From Caldilineaceae bacterium (GTDB lineage: Bacteria; Chloroflexota; Anaerolineae; Caldilineales; Caldilineaceae): a stretch of 64,000 nt of DNA. Below the pieces are notes generated by a model. The model was given only the letters and a program-made list of their open reading frames with translations. It was not told the origin of the DNA and ran no database searches. Where the stretch lies: positions 62,001 through 126,000 of the forward strand of contig JADLDO010000047.1 in NCBI GenBank assembly GCA_020846635.1. Direction: 5' to 3'. Within the stretch, counting starts at the first letter, position 1. The number at the start of each line of letters is the position of its first letter. Below, one piece after another: positions 17,841-27,544 of the stretch. The position numbers and the translations under genes were made by a program.

Positions 17841-18359
17841 TCATCCTGCAGAAATCTTCTGCGGGCTGGTAAAGACTTGCAGCACATTGCCATCCTCGAT
17901 CACGCTTTCCTCAAAGTTTCCTCCTGTATAGCGCCCGATGATCTTGCGCCAAAAGGCTTGAGCAGGGTAGTTTGTCGCAATCTCCGAGACTTGCCACTCC
18001 CCTGGAAATAGTTCAAAGAGATAAAAGGCAGCGGCTTGACCCATGCCCTTGCCCCGATACTTCTTCATGACAAAAAACTCTGCCATAAAGGAGTAAGGGG
18101 AGCCATCATCTTTTACTTCCCTCTTGACCAACGCAAATCCTGCCAGATTGCCACCGACGCGCACAAGAAACGGCATCCGTTCCTCTTCGGTCCAATAATG
18201 GTCGAGATAGTCATATCGATATAACCCATGCTCATCCATTTCAATTTCTTCAAACTCGGTAAAATCATAACTGTATAACTGGATGAGATGGCGCAGGATG
18301 AGCTTTTCACCAATGGAGGCGCGCCTTACCTCGACAGATTCAGACAGATGCTCGCCCAT
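17841..18359 (-). CDS. GNAT-family N-acetyltransferase
   Basis: 172 residues. The acetyl-CoA-binding core is FFVMKKYRGKGMGQAAAF (R/Q-x-x-G-x-G/A pattern), followed by EIATNYPAQAFWRKII, as in Acetyltransf_1 proteins. ATG 18359 is favoured because GGAGG lies seven bases upstream; ATG 18371 is also in frame. The substrate is unknown. It is convergent with the SMP-30-like gene. A 15-bp tandem duplication (TGTGCTGTATTCATC then TGTACTATATTCATC) lies just past its stop around 17816-17845. Confidence 0.8.
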   Translation of the reverse strand: MGEHLSESVEVRRASIGEKLILRHLIQLYSYDFTEFEEIEMDEHGLYRYDYLDHYWTEEERMPFLVRVGGNLAGFALVKREVKDDGSPYSFMAEFFVMKKYRGKGMGQAAAFYLFELFPGEWQVSEIATNYPAQAFWRKIIGRYTGGNFEESVIEDGNVLQVFTSPQKISAG

Positions 18360-18392
18360 GCCAGCCTCCATATATATGCAATCAACAAGTGT

Positions 18393-18425
18393 AGCCTTCC
18401 GGAAGCTTTAAGCTTCCGGAAGGCT
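18393..18425. terminator. 15-bp perfect hairpin after aldo-keto reductase gene
   Basis: AGCCTTCCGGAAGCT (18393-18407) and AGCTTCCGGAAGGCT (18411-18425) with a TTA loop. On the minus strand it lies downstream of the reductase and upstream of the GNAT gene. It is part of the CTTCCGG hairpin family; no U-run follows on the minus strand. Confidence 0.55.
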
Positions 18426-18456
18426 GCTTTTCGCGCAACCCACACTTGCCGGTTCC

Positions 18457-19452
18457 CTACGCGCCGCTCAAAATTCCCTCAATCGTCGCCAATTCCTCGT
18501 CACTAAAATCCAGGTTGCCCAACGCTGCCACCGCATCGTCAATCTGCGCTACGCGGCTTGCGCCAATCAATGCCGAAGTCATCCCTGGATGGCGCAGCAC
18601 CCACGCCAGCGCCATTTGCGCCATGCTCTGCCCGCGCGCCTGGGCAACTTCATTCAAGCGGCGCACCTTGCCAATGTTCTCCTTCAGCCGGTCATCCCAG
18701 CCGCCGCGCCCATGCGCCTTGCCCGCGCGTGAATCCTCTGGCACGCCCTCCAGATACTTGCTCGTCAGCATCCCCTGTGCCAGCGGCGAGTAGACAATAC
18801 AGCCAATGCCTTCATCGCTCAGTACATCGAGCAAGCCATCTTCGATCCAGCGGTCGAGCATGCTATAGCGCGGCTGGTGGATCAGACAGGGCGTGCCCAG
18901 ATCAGCGAGGATCGCCGCAGCTTGGCGTGTCTGCTCTGGGGTATAGGACGAAATGCCCACATAGAGCGCGCGCCCGCTGCGTACAAGATAATCCAATGCC
19001 CCCATCGTCTCTTCGAGTGGCGTATTGGGGTCGGGGCGATGGCTGTAGAAAATGTCCACATACTCTAGCCCCATGCGCTTGAGGCTCTGGTCACAGGAGG
19101 CAACCAGGTACTTGCGTGAACCCCATTCTCCATAGGGCCCAGGCCACATAAGATAGCCCGCCTTGCTGGAGATGATCAGTTCATCGCGAAAGGGGGCCAG
19201 GTCTTGGGCAAGGATGCGACCAAAGTTCTCCTCTGCCGAACCGGGAGGCGGCCCATAGTTGTTCGCCAAGTCCAAGTGGGTGATGCCCAGATCAAACGCG
19301 CGCCGGATCATGCTGCGGCCATTTTCTAATGTATCGACGCCGCCAAAGTTATGCCACAGCCCCAGTGAAATGGCGGGTAATTTCAAGCCGCTGCGCCCGC
19401 TGCGGCGATAGTGCATGGTATCATAGCGATTAGCGGCTGGTTGATAAACCAT
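18457..19452 (-). CDS. Aldo/keto reductase, YghZ/Gpr-like
   Basis: 331 residues. Catalytic positions of the family are visible: Asp and Tyr in HLDLANNYGPPPGSAEENFG, Lys in IISSKAGYLMW, and His in YVDIFYSHRPDP. NADPH-site residues lie in ALIGASRVAQI. The GPPPGSAEENFGRIL and YLMWPGPYGEWGSRKYL segments resemble E. coli YghZ, which reduces glyceraldehyde-3-phosphate and methylglyoxal. AGGGAG lies six bases before the ATG. It stands alone on the minus strand, divergent from a methyltransferase. A detoxification role for reactive aldehydes is inferred from the family. Confidence 0.88.
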   Translation of the reverse strand: MVYQPAANRYDTMHYRRSGRSGLKLPAISLGLWHNFGGVDTLENGRSMIRRAFDLGITHLDLANNYGPPPGSAEENFGRILAQDLAPFRDELIISSKAGYLMWPGPYGEWGSRKYLVASCDQSLKRMGLEYVDIFYSHRPDPNTPLEETMGALDYLVRSGRALYVGISSYTPEQTRQAAAILADLGTPCLIHQPRYSMLDRWIEDGLLDVLSDEGIGCIVYSPLAQGMLTSKYLEGVPEDSRAGKAHGRGGWDDRLKENIGKVRRLNEVAQARGQSMAQMALAWVLRHPGMTSALIGASRVAQIDDAVAALGNLDFSDEELATIEGILSGA

Positions 19453-19522
19453 TCTGTACTCCCTTAACTAGCCTTTGAAGATTTGGGTATTCAAGTTGCT
19501 ACCCTTGAGGAAAAACAAGATC

Positions 19523-20314
19523 ATGCGCCCTCACTCTACCGAATGGTATAAGCGCTTGTCAACACGCCAGGCAGGCTATTTCTATCCCTGGCGCTCGCAA
19601 GTTGCAGCGGGCAACGGCGAAGAAGCCTATCTTGCGCTGGTACAGCAGCATCTTGGCCCTGCCATCGACCTGCTTGATGTGGCCTGTGGGCATGGCGCGC
19701 TGGCCCTCCAATTTGCACCTTCTTGCCATTCGGTCTTTGGCTATGATGTTATTGACAGCTATATCACGATGGCGCAGGAGGCCGCGCGGGCGCAAAATAT
19801 CCGCAACGCCCGCTTTGCCTGCTATGATTCCTCGCTGCCGGCGAATCAGGGTCAGGCGCGCATCCCCGCTGATGATGCCTCTTTTGATCTGCTCATCTGT
19901 CGCAAAGGGCCATTTCACTGGGTCGAGGATGCGCGCCGCGTGGCGCGCCCTGGCGCGACGTTGATTATGCTCATCCCCGATACTGTGCCGATGCCCTCTT
20001 GGCACGATCAACTGCCCTCGTCGCTGCAATGGTCAGTGGGCAGCGATCCCACCTGGGCGCGCACTGCCATCGAGCCGCGCCTTGCCAAAAGTGGGCTGCA
20101 AATTCATAGCTGGTGGAGCTTTGATGTGCCCGAATACTTCACAGAGCCGCAAGAACTCTATGCGTGGCGAACGTTTGGCCGCGCACCCGAAGAAGTGCCA
20201 CCCTATACCGAAGTTGCGCCCGCGCTGGCGCAACTTGTTGCCGAGCATCGCAGCGCAGAGGGCTTGGCAATCCGCCATCGCCGCCACCTCTGGAAAGCTG
20301 TCGTGCCGGGCTAG
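19523..20314 (+). CDS. Class I SAM-dependent methyltransferase
   Basis: 263 residues from ATG 19523, which has GAGG about 11 bases upstream. The SAM-binding motif I is LLDVACGHGALAL, with the acidic end of strand 2 at VFGYDVID and a post-motif SFDLLICRKGPFHW. The remainder is a Methyltransf_11/25-like fold. The substrate is unknown and no partner gene is adjacent, so a broad small-molecule role is all that can be said. An in-frame extension to 19475 adds basic residues and lacks a ribosome site. Confidence 0.8.
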   Translation: MRPHSTEWYKRLSTRQAGYFYPWRSQVAAGNGEEAYLALVQQHLGPAIDLLDVACGHGALALQFAPSCHSVFGYDVIDSYITMAQEAARAQNIRNARFACYDSSLPANQGQARIPADDASFDLLICRKGPFHWVEDARRVARPGATLIMLIPDTVPMPSWHDQLPSSLQWSVGSDPTWARTAIEPRLAKSGLQIHSWWSFDVPEYFTEPQELYAWRTFGRAPEEVPPYTEVAPALAQLVAEHRSAEGLAIRHRRHLWKAVVPG

Positions 20315-20486
20315 CCTACTCCTGGCCCTCTCCTTTTGTCTCCTGAGTTTATTCCCCGGCTCTCCTAGACCATCCTCGTAATGGAACGGAACCTTACTTT
20401 ACTCTACCTTCGTTAAGGGTAAGGTTGCCCCTTGACGGCGCGCAGGGTGCGACAGGGTTTTGCTGCCGCGCCGGGATCCATCAACG

Positions 20487-20507
20487 CCTGTCCCAGATCG
20501 GGATAGG
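20487..20507 (+). terminator. Short hairpin with pyrimidine-rich tail
   Basis: CCTGTCCC (20487-20494) pairs with GGGATAGG (20500-20507, one G-U) around AGATC, followed by CTTCCTCTTTT. Another GC-rich pairing (CGGCGCG 20436-20442 with CGCGCCG 20667-like segment at 20467-20473) lies just upstream. Together they may end the methyltransferase transcript. Confidence 0.45.
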
Positions 20508-20538
20508 CTTCCTCTTTTAGAAAGGGCCAATAGTACGA

Positions 20539-23031
20539 GTGCGCTGGTTTCGTTGGAGTTTTTTGGTTTTTGTGGTTTGCGCTGCGAGTCTCTTAAGCAG
20601 CCGGAGTGCTTGGGCAGGGGCGATTGTCGACGGGCCGAATGTCCGTGTGACCGATTCATCGCTCAACGGTGCAACGATAGCAAACGTGCGTTTGGCAGAG
20701 CATAACGGCACACTCTATGCCGTTTGGGAAGATGACCGTGATGAAGGCATCCATGACAACTTCAGTGCGGTCTATTTCGCCAAGTCCACCAATGGCGGGG
20801 CATCCTGGGGGCCTAATATCCGCGTAAGCGAACTCCCCTATGATGATTGGATCAATCACCCCGATATCGCGGTTACGCCGGATGGCACAATTTGGGTGGT
20901 TTGGCACCAATTTTATGATAACACGGTGACGACAGTCAATGATCTACGCATTGCCAAATCGACCGATGGTGGAGCGACTTGGACAGTTTCTGGCCTTGCC
21001 AATGGCCCCAATAACGATGACGGCCAAGCTCTCTGGCGTGCGCGCATTGTCGCCGATGCGAGTAATGGCAACGTCTATGTGATGAGCCAACTTTGGAACA
21101 GGGTGGACAGCGATCAGGGTACGGAACTGTTCCTTTTGCGTCATATGCCGGAGGCGGAAGAATGGGAGCCGGCCCCCACGATCATCAATGATGTGGACAT
21201 TGCGGGCCGGATGAGCGGCGAATCACTCGACATCGGAGCCTGGCTCAGCCTGACCGCGCGCGATGGCGTTGTCTGTGCCGCCTGGGAGGATCGCGGGCGC
21301 AACACGGAAGAGCGCCAGCCCATCTATGGAGCCTGCTCTACCGATGGTGGCGCAACCTTTGGAGCCAACTTCAAAATCAGCGGTGATGATGGCATCCACC
21401 CAGAGATTGCCCTGGGGCCGGATGGGGAACTCTATGCGGCTTATGCGATTGACACCGATGCTCACAGGAACATCAAGCTGCGCCTTTCTACAGATTTGGG
21501 GATGACTTGGCAACCGGTACGTGACGTTACTAACGTAGACGAGTATAAAATGCGCGATTGGGTCGTTGCCGTGGATGACAACGGGCAAGTTGTCTTGGCC
21601 TATGTCTACAAATACTTTTCCAGCGGTGATATCTATCTCTCTACTTCCATCGATCAAGGGCTGAACTTCTCTTATACCTTTCTTGAAGATGGGCAGGGAG
21701 AATTTCCCGGTAGCGCTGATCAGTGGGCGCCCGCGCTGGCGCTTGGCGGCACAGGGGAGAATACACGCGCTTATGTTGCTTGGGAAGATGACCGTAATTC
21801 TGACAATGAGATGTGGTCTGTGTCTCTTACCCTCGATGGACTGCCCCCGACCATACCGGCGAATGTAAAGATTACGCCAGCCGAACGGGCCTTGAGAGTA
21901 ACCTGGGATGAGTCTGCGGATGCTTCAGGAATTGATGCCTATCGCGTCTATCGTGCCACCAGCGCAGACGGGCCTTATACGGAGTTGACCGCGCGTACGG
22001 TGGTCATGCCCCAATTTGTCGATGTGGAGCTAGACGGAACCACCTATTTCTATCGAGTGGCAGCCGTTGACAACGCAGGCAACACGGGGCTTCCTTCGGC
22101 GGCGGTGAGCGGTGCGGCATTGGCCGCAGGCGACCCGACCTTTGGCGGCACGTTGGCCTATGAAACGGGGCAGCCAACAACCGTTCGCCTGCGTAGTCTC
22201 GGTGGGGAGTTGGAAGAGCGCACGATTACGGATGCCCGCCAACCCCGCTTTGCCCTGGATGGCAGCCGTATCTACTATCGCAGCCAAACTTCGATCTCGT
22301 CGCAGCCGGTGGAAGGGGGCGAGCCTTCGATCTTCTTCAACGCCGAGGGGCTCGTCGAATATGACTTGGCAGATAACGAACGCTATTATGCCACCCTGGT
22401 TGCGCGCAATTTTAACTCCACGGTCATCGGCGGGACTTGCTTTGTCATCGAACCGCACTATGGGCGACCGGGGGCCAACGTCTATCAGGGGCAATATGAC
22501 CTCGGCTCCGAAATCGCCCTCTCAAACGACCGCAAATGGATGGTCTTTCGAACAGAAGGCTTCTGCAACGTTGCCGCGGCAGGGGCCTATTCCCCGCCGA
22601 AACTCTGTTTGGTTGATCTGGCGACCAGTCAAGAAATCTGCCTGGAAGGCTGGGATTATCGCACGCCCGACTTTGCCCCAACCGGTCATTGGCTGGCCTT
22701 TAGCGTTGACCTCACAGGTCAAGAGGAGATTTGGAAGGCGCAAGTGCAGGCCGATGGTTCACTAGACCACTTTAGCCAATTAAGCAGCGGCCCAGAGGAT
22801 CAGCCCTCGCGCGCCCCTTCCTGGTCAACTGACGGCAATTGGATCGTCTTTCAGCGCGATGTTGATCCCACGCAAGACGAAGATTGGCGGCTCTACGTGG
22901 TGCGTAGCGATGGCGTGGGCCTACGCAGCCTCGAGATTGCAGGCGAATTTCCCGCATGGCTAGGAGGCGGTGATGCCGGAGCGATTCCGACAGGGGACGC
23001 AACCCTCCACCTGCCTGTGCTAACTCGCTAA
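20539..23031 (+). CDS. Secreted BNR-repeat / FN3 / TolB-like propeller protein
   Basis: 830 residues. A signal peptide (1-26, ending AWA) is followed by a sialidase-like propeller with Asp boxes (STNGGASW 83-90, STDGGATW 141-148, STDGGATF 267-274, STDLGMTW 317-324). A fibronectin type III domain covers about 436-527 (RVTWDESADASGIDAYRVYR). A second propeller of WD40-like/PD40 type follows (RAPSWSTDGNWIVFQRD). The protein ends in HLPVLTR, a short LP-type tail also seen on other secreted proteins here. No sialidase catalytic arginine triad is evident, so binding or sensing is more likely than catalysis. The start is GTG, with no strong ribosome site. Confidence 0.75.
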   Translation: MRWFRWSFLVFVVCAASLLSSRSAWAGAIVDGPNVRVTDSSLNGATIANVRLAEHNGTLYAVWEDDRDEGIHDNFSAVYFAKSTNGGASWGPNIRVSELPYDDWINHPDIAVTPDGTIWVVWHQFYDNTVTTVNDLRIAKSTDGGATWTVSGLANGPNNDDGQALWRARIVADASNGNVYVMSQLWNRVDSDQGTELFLLRHMPEAEEWEPAPTIINDVDIAGRMSGESLDIGAWLSLTARDGVVCAAWEDRGRNTEERQPIYGACSTDGGATFGANFKISGDDGIHPEIALGPDGELYAAYAIDTDAHRNIKLRLSTDLGMTWQPVRDVTNVDEYKMRDWVVAVDDNGQVVLAYVYKYFSSGDIYLSTSIDQGLNFSYTFLEDGQGEFPGSADQWAPALALGGTGENTRAYVAWEDDRNSDNEMWSVSLTLDGLPPTIPANVKITPAERALRVTWDESADASGIDAYRVYRATSADGPYTELTARTVVMPQFVDVELDGTTYFYRVAAVDNAGNTGLPSAAVSGAALAAGDPTFGGTLAYETGQPTTVRLRSLGGELEERTITDARQPRFALDGSRIYYRSQTSISSQPVEGGEPSIFFNAEGLVEYDLADNERYYATLVARNFNSTVIGGTCFVIEPHYGRPGANVYQGQYDLGSEIALSNDRKWMVFRTEGFCNVAAAGAYSPPKLCLVDLATSQEICLEGWDYRTPDFAPTGHWLAFSVDLTGQEEIWKAQVQADGSLDHFSQLSSGPEDQPSRAPSWSTDGNWIVFQRDVDPTQDEDWRLYVVRSDGVGLRSLEIAGEFPAWLGGGDAGAIPTGDATLHLPVLTR

Positions 23032-23043
23032 CCTTGTAATACT

Positions 23044-23072
23044 CCTCCCGGAAGCTTCGAGCTTCCGGGAGG
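23044..23072 (+). terminator. CCTCCCGGAAGC hairpin after propeller gene
   Basis: CCTCCCGGAAGC (23044-23055) and GCTTCCGGGAGG (23061-23072) with a TTCGA loop, 12 bases after the stop, followed by GTTCCTCTT. The same 12-bp arms recur exactly at 31257-31298. Confidence 0.65.
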
Positions 23073-23154
23073 GTTCCTCTTACATCTACCCCAATTCTTG
23101 CCATACCCCACCCCCTAGTTTTCCCAGATAGGCCCATGCATAGATAATAGAGGC

Positions 23155-23988
23155 ATGATGCCCAATGAGCGGAGCGCGCCAAGCATGAATCAACAGACGC
23201 AGGGGACAATCTCGCTCGCCGACTGCAATCGAGCGATTGACCATGCGTTGGCGCTTGACGAAGCGGAAGAAGCGGCGCTCATGGCGCAGTTGATCCTGCA
23301 CCATTTACCCCGCCACTTGGCAACCTACCAGCGTCTCTTGCGGATTGCGTGGACGCTGAAGCGGTGGGATGAGGGTGAAGATTGGGCGAGGCGGCTGCTA
23401 CAAGCTGACCCCGGCAATCCGTGGGCATGGCAAGCGTTGGCTGCCGCGGCGGAACAGCGCGGGCAGCGCGCCCAAGCCCATGCCATGTGGCAGCGGGCCT
23501 TTGAGATGAGCCCCTACGCCCCGGAGATTCGCGCCGGACTTGCGCGCACGAGCCTCGATGACGCCAACGCCCTAGCCCTCGATCTGGCCTGTCTTGCCAT
23601 GATCTATCTTCATGGGCTGCGCTGGGAGGCGGCGGCGCGTGCCTATCGCCAGTTGGTCAAGGCCGACCCGCGGCGCATCGATTTCCAACTCTGTTTGGCG
23701 GCTGCACTCTGGCAAAGCAACGCCGGAGACGAAGCCTATGCCCTGGCCCGCCACCTGGTACAAAGCCAGCCCCATCTGCTCTTGGCGTGGGTGGTGTTGG
23801 ATGCAGTGGGCGATGAGAATGACAGAGCATTGGCGCAGCATCCGATCAGCACGATGGACCCTGATGGGGAGTTTGTGGCGACTGCGCTGGGCATCCCCAT
23901 CAGCACGCACGCCATGACCGAGCCGTATCTGCTGCATGTAGACCCTGTTGAGGCGGAATGGCTTGCCTCTTATCTGGAAGCAGCTTGA
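23155..23988 (+). CDS. Tetratricopeptide-repeat protein
   Basis: 277 residues, no signal peptide. Repeated helix pairs of TPR type are visible: LKRWDEGEDWARRLLQADPGN, AWQALAAAAEQRGQRAQAHA with ADPRRIDFQLCLAAALWQSN, and GDEAYALARHLVQSQPH. TPRs form a superhelical protein-binding surface; partner and role are unknown. ATG 23155 or 23158 may be used; AGAGG lies a few bases upstream. It precedes ndk by 90 bases and may share its transcript, but the genes have no obvious functional tie. Confidence 0.75.
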   Translation: MMPNERSAPSMNQQTQGTISLADCNRAIDHALALDEAEEAALMAQLILHHLPRHLATYQRLLRIAWTLKRWDEGEDWARRLLQADPGNPWAWQALAAAAEQRGQRAQAHAMWQRAFEMSPYAPEIRAGLARTSLDDANALALDLACLAMIYLHGLRWEAAARAYRQLVKADPRRIDFQLCLAAALWQSNAGDEAYALARHLVQSQPHLLLAWVVLDAVGDENDRALAQHPISTMDPDGEFVATALGIPISTHAMTEPYLLHVDPVEAEWLASYLEAA

Positions 23989-24078
23989 AAATAGCCGGCA
24001 TTCTTTCCGGCAACCGTTCGTACATCCGTGAAACCAGTAGCTTGATCAACAATTTAGAAAATTTAGGAGCAAACAAAG

Positions 24079-24528
24079 ATGGAACGTACTTTTATCATTA
24101 TCAAGCCGGATGCTGTTCAGCGCGGGCTTATCGGTGAGATCATCCAGCGTTTCGAGCGGCGCGGCCTCAAGATCGTTGCGCTGCGCCTGAAGCAAGTAGA
24201 TCAGGATTTGGCGCGCCGCCACTATGCCGAGCATGAGGGCAAAGGCTTTTTCAATGGGCTGATTCACTATATTACCAGCGCTCCGGTGGTGGCGATGGTG
24301 GTGGAAGGCACAGGCGCAGTGGCCGCGGTGCGTCAAATGGTGGGCTCAACCAAGCCCGGCGAAGCCGCCCCCGGCACGATCCGCGCCGACTTCGGCCTCG
24401 AAATCGGGCGCAACCTGGTTCATGCCAGCGACCAAGTCGAGACCGCTGTGCGCGAGATCGAGCTTTGGTTTGGCGATGATCTGGTGGGCTGGCAGCGTGC
24501 GGAAGATCCGTGGGTCTTTGAAGGGTAA
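24079..24528 (+). CDS. ndk: Nucleoside diphosphate kinase
   Basis: 149 residues, the family's normal length. TFIIIKPDAVQRGLIGEII is the diagnostic N-terminus, and the phospho-accepting histidine is His 115 in RNLVHASD. It transfers the gamma phosphate from ATP to NDPs in the cytoplasm. AGGAG lies nine bases before the ATG. The gene is followed by an 11-bp hairpin. Nothing unusual is seen in conserved residues. Confidence 0.96.
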   Translation: MERTFIIIKPDAVQRGLIGEIIQRFERRGLKIVALRLKQVDQDLARRHYAEHEGKGFFNGLIHYITSAPVVAMVVEGTGAVAAVRQMVGSTKPGEAAPGTIRADFGLEIGRNLVHASDQVETAVREIELWFGDDLVGWQRAEDPWVFEG

Positions 24529-24561
24529 GAATCATACCACATGCTGTCTATATGGTAGGAT

Positions 24562-24587
24562 AGAGCGGAAGGGTGCCCTTCCGCTCT
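24562..24587 (+). terminator. Hairpin after ndk
   Basis: AGAGCGGAAGG (24562-24572) pairs with CCTTCCGCTCT (24577-24587) around GTGC. No U-run follows, but it sits 34 bases after the ndk stop. Confidence 0.55.
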
Positions 24588-24633
24588 CATCATTGGTAAT
24601 GGCGCAAATTACCTATCCCAAAAGGAGTTTGGT

Positions 24634-27342
24634 ATGAACCGGCACGACAGAATGAACAGTTCTTCGCTTTCTTTTCGTATGCCCTTTTCTGCGTTTCTAA
24701 CGTCTCTGCTCCTCGTTGCCCTGCTCCTGGCTGGGTGTGCGGGCAGCGTGGACGCGACCGAAGTGGCGGTTGCCGTGGCGCTCACGCAGACAGCCGCGGC
24801 CATGCCTGCTGCTGAGGCCGCGGAGACAGCTACGCCACTTCCAGCGAACAGCCAACCCGGAGAGACCCCAACGCCAGAGCCGGAATCGCTCACACCAGAG
24901 GCCGGTCGTGGGGCCGGGGTAGTGACGGAAACTGTAGCTGTGACGACAACGGAAGCTGTGACGGATTCTGTGCCTGTGACGGATGCCATCGCTTCGCCTG
25001 AGCAGGCGGAATTGGAAGCTCTGGTGAGCGAACAGTTGGAGTTGGCGCGCATTGCCGAAGAATCCGAATTCGGTGCGATTGAAGGTGTGAGCGCATTTCA
25101 ACTGACGCCGGTGGACGACAGCGATAGCGACTTGTGGGTAGCGTACACGTTTGGTTTACGCAGTTTTGATCCGCTCCAGAACCATGTGGTGGCGATCTAT
25201 GCGCGGGTCGAATCCGGCTGGCAGGAATTGGCGCGCATGGAGTTTACTGAATCGGAGACTGGGGAACCGGCCATTGAGGAACCAGCTACAGAGGGCCAAG
25301 CGGAAGAAGGCCAGGCAGCGGAGGCTGATCCCGCCGCGTTTATCCTGGCTCCTGACTATCTAGGCGAGGGTTCGGTACGCCAGGTCTTTGTGGAGCCGAC
25401 GCGCATTTGGCTGGAGGTGCAAGGCGGCGCGGGGGCCCACAGCGGCACATACCACGTACTTTCCTATGATGGGGAGACGCTTTCCACCGAGGTTGAGAAT
25501 TTCACCGCAAGCCCCGGCGGCAGCAAATTGGTGGATCTCAACAAGGATGGTCTGCTGGAAGCGCAACTCGACGTGAGTGACCCCTATGTCTTCTGTTATG
25601 CCTGTGGTGTGAGAGTGGTTGAATATCAGCTATTGCATTGGAACGGCACGCAGTTTGTCCCTGTCACCTTGTCACCCTTGACCGACAGCGCGCCTGCGGA
25701 CCTGCGTGAGACGAATGACAGGGCCATTAAGCTAGCCCAGGCTGGATTGTGGAAAGACGCGCTGGAGACGGTCAGCAGCCTTGACATTGCAGGTGAAGTT
25801 GATCCTGTGCTGGCGTGGAATGCGCTCTATATCCAGGTCAACGCAGATGCAAAGCGGGCCGTGATTGAAGCTGAGCAAACCGGCTATCCGCTCTTGTCAC
25901 AGCTCTTTTATGGAGACTATGCGGCTGCGCTGGAGATCATGCGCGCCTATACGCCGGAGGAGCTATTCAGCGATGCCTCGCCTTTGGTCGCCGGTACGGT
26001 AGCCGAAGGCAATGTGGAGACACTCTCCGAGCGGCTGATCAACTTGGCAGATAGCGCGCTGACCGCGCAGCCCGATCTGGGTGAAGCCTATTTCATACGC
26101 GCCTGGGGCGCTTTCCTGGTGGATGGTCAGACGGATGAAGTGCAGGCGGACCTGGCACGCGCGGCAGAACTTTTGCCCCGCGACGAGTTTGTGCGCGATG
26201 CCTATGCCTTTTTAGGGGGCGATCCAGCCGCGCTGCCGACGCCTGCGGACGCGACCCAACCCGCCACAGCCGAAACGATCACGGTGACAGCTAAAGCCGA
26301 ACTGAATCTGCGCGGTGGCCCTGGCACAGACTATGCCATTGTCGGCTCGGTGGCTGCGGGTGACGAAATGCAGGCGACGGGGCGTGTGGGTGCAGACGCC
26401 AGCCTTTGGCTGCAAGTGACACTGCCACCTCCCGGCAACCAGACTGCCTGGATTACCGGCAACCCCAACCTGGTCGATGCGCCCGACGCGGCCAATCTTC
26501 CGCTGGTGGAAGCGCCGCTGCCGCCGGTTGCCGGGCCAGGGATGATCTATTTCTCTGTTGTAGACAGCCAGAATCGCACGATGATCTACCGCGTGGCGGC
26601 TTCTGGTGACGCAGAGCCGGAAGCGCTTGTCGAGAATGGCGCGCAGCCCAGCTTGCAGCCTGGGGGCGTGCAGCTCGCATTCCAAAGCACCCAGGCCGAT
26701 GCGCGCGGTTTGGCGGGCTACAGCCTGGATACAGGGCAGCGTGTCCGCTATTCGACCTTCCTTGAGGATGCCTTCCCCACCTGGAACCCCGCAGGCAACC
26801 GGCTGGTCTTTGCCAGCAACCGGCATGGGGATCGAAAATGGAGAATCTACGTCACTTGGGCAGATCAAAATAACAATGCCGAGGTGGTGGGCTTTGGTCA
26901 GGAGCCGGACTGGCACCCATCTCAGGACACGATTGTGTTTAAGGGGTGCGACGATGCCGGTGCCCAATGCGGCCTGTGGACGATGTTACTCGACGGTTCG
27001 GTGCCTGGTCCGTTGACTGCGATTGCCTCGGACTCGCGGCCCATGTGGTCGCCGGACGGAAGCTTTGTGGTCTTTATGAGCGATGAACGCGATGGCAACT
27101 GGGAGCTATACCGGGTGGAGGTCGCTGATGGTGCGGTCACACGTCTTACCGATAACGCGGCCATCGACGGTCTACCGGCGCTGAGTCCAGACGGCAGCGA
27201 GATTGTCTTTCTGAGCAATCGAGAAGATGCCTGGGCCTTGTGGACAATTCCGGCTGGTGGCGGCGTGGCGCAGCGTTTGGCCGCGGTCACCGGCGAATTC
27301 CCGGATTGGCGCAGCCAGGGCGTCACCTGGGCTGACCGCTAG
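24634..27342 (+). CDS. Lipoprotein with SH3b domain and TolB-like WD40 propeller
   Basis: 902 residues. The signal peptide ends in a lipobox (ALLLAGC, Cys 35), followed by a Thr/Pro/Glu-rich linker. A central helical region (about 360-530) contains repeat-like segments such as LGEAYFIRAWGAFLVDG and resembles TPRs. A bacterial SH3 domain lies around 550-615 (ELNLRGGPGTDYAIVGSV). From about 640 to the end there are PD40 blades (WNPAGNRLVFASNRHGDRKW, MWSPDGSFVVFMSDERDGNW, LSPDGSEIVFLSNREDAW). It should be anchored in the membrane facing outward. SH3b domains often bind cell-wall material; function is otherwise unknown. AAGGAG lies nine bases before the ATG. Confidence 0.8.
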   Translation: MNRHDRMNSSSLSFRMPFSAFLTSLLLVALLLAGCAGSVDATEVAVAVALTQTAAAMPAAEAAETATPLPANSQPGETPTPEPESLTPEAGRGAGVVTETVAVTTTEAVTDSVPVTDAIASPEQAELEALVSEQLELARIAEESEFGAIEGVSAFQLTPVDDSDSDLWVAYTFGLRSFDPLQNHVVAIYARVESGWQELARMEFTESETGEPAIEEPATEGQAEEGQAAEADPAAFILAPDYLGEGSVRQVFVEPTRIWLEVQGGAGAHSGTYHVLSYDGETLSTEVENFTASPGGSKLVDLNKDGLLEAQLDVSDPYVFCYACGVRVVEYQLLHWNGTQFVPVTLSPLTDSAPADLRETNDRAIKLAQAGLWKDALETVSSLDIAGEVDPVLAWNALYIQVNADAKRAVIEAEQTGYPLLSQLFYGDYAAALEIMRAYTPEELFSDASPLVAGTVAEGNVETLSERLINLADSALTAQPDLGEAYFIRAWGAFLVDGQTDEVQADLARAAELLPRDEFVRDAYAFLGGDPAALPTPADATQPATAETITVTAKAELNLRGGPGTDYAIVGSVAAGDEMQATGRVGADASLWLQVTLPPPGNQTAWITGNPNLVDAPDAANLPLVEAPLPPVAGPGMIYFSVVDSQNRTMIYRVAASGDAEPEALVENGAQPSLQPGGVQLAFQSTQADARGLAGYSLDTGQRVRYSTFLEDAFPTWNPAGNRLVFASNRHGDRKWRIYVTWADQNNNAEVVGFGQEPDWHPSQDTIVFKGCDDAGAQCGLWTMLLDGSVPGPLTAIASDSRPMWSPDGSFVVFMSDERDGNWELYRVEVADGAVTRLTDNAAIDGLPALSPDGSEIVFLSNREDAWALWTIPAGGGVAQRLAAVTGEFPDWRSQGVTWADR

Positions 27343-27366
27343 GTGGGGGAAGTGTGGGACGCAACA

Positions 27367-27391
27367 CTATGCGGTTTTGACCTCCGCATAG
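27367..27391. terminator. Small hairpin between lipoprotein and acsA
   Basis: CTATGCGG (27367-27374) and CCGCATAG (27384-27391) with a 9-nt loop containing TTTT. It probably separates the two genes; the rest of the 200-nt gap holds the acsA leader. Confidence 0.4.
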
Positions 27392-27544
27392 CCCTACACT
27401 ACAATAGGAGCAACGATTGGGCGTCACAGCCCAGGCGCAGATTTGTCCCCAGAACCGTAGCTGCGTCCACACACCTGCGTCTTTAAGCAACCGGTCCTAC
27501 AAACTTCATCGCTCCGCCCCAGCGCGGCAGAGGAGGAACACCCC

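Noticed and set aside
20539..23031. Sialidase
   Set aside because: Asp boxes are present but the catalytic arginine triad and Tyr/Glu pair cannot be identified.
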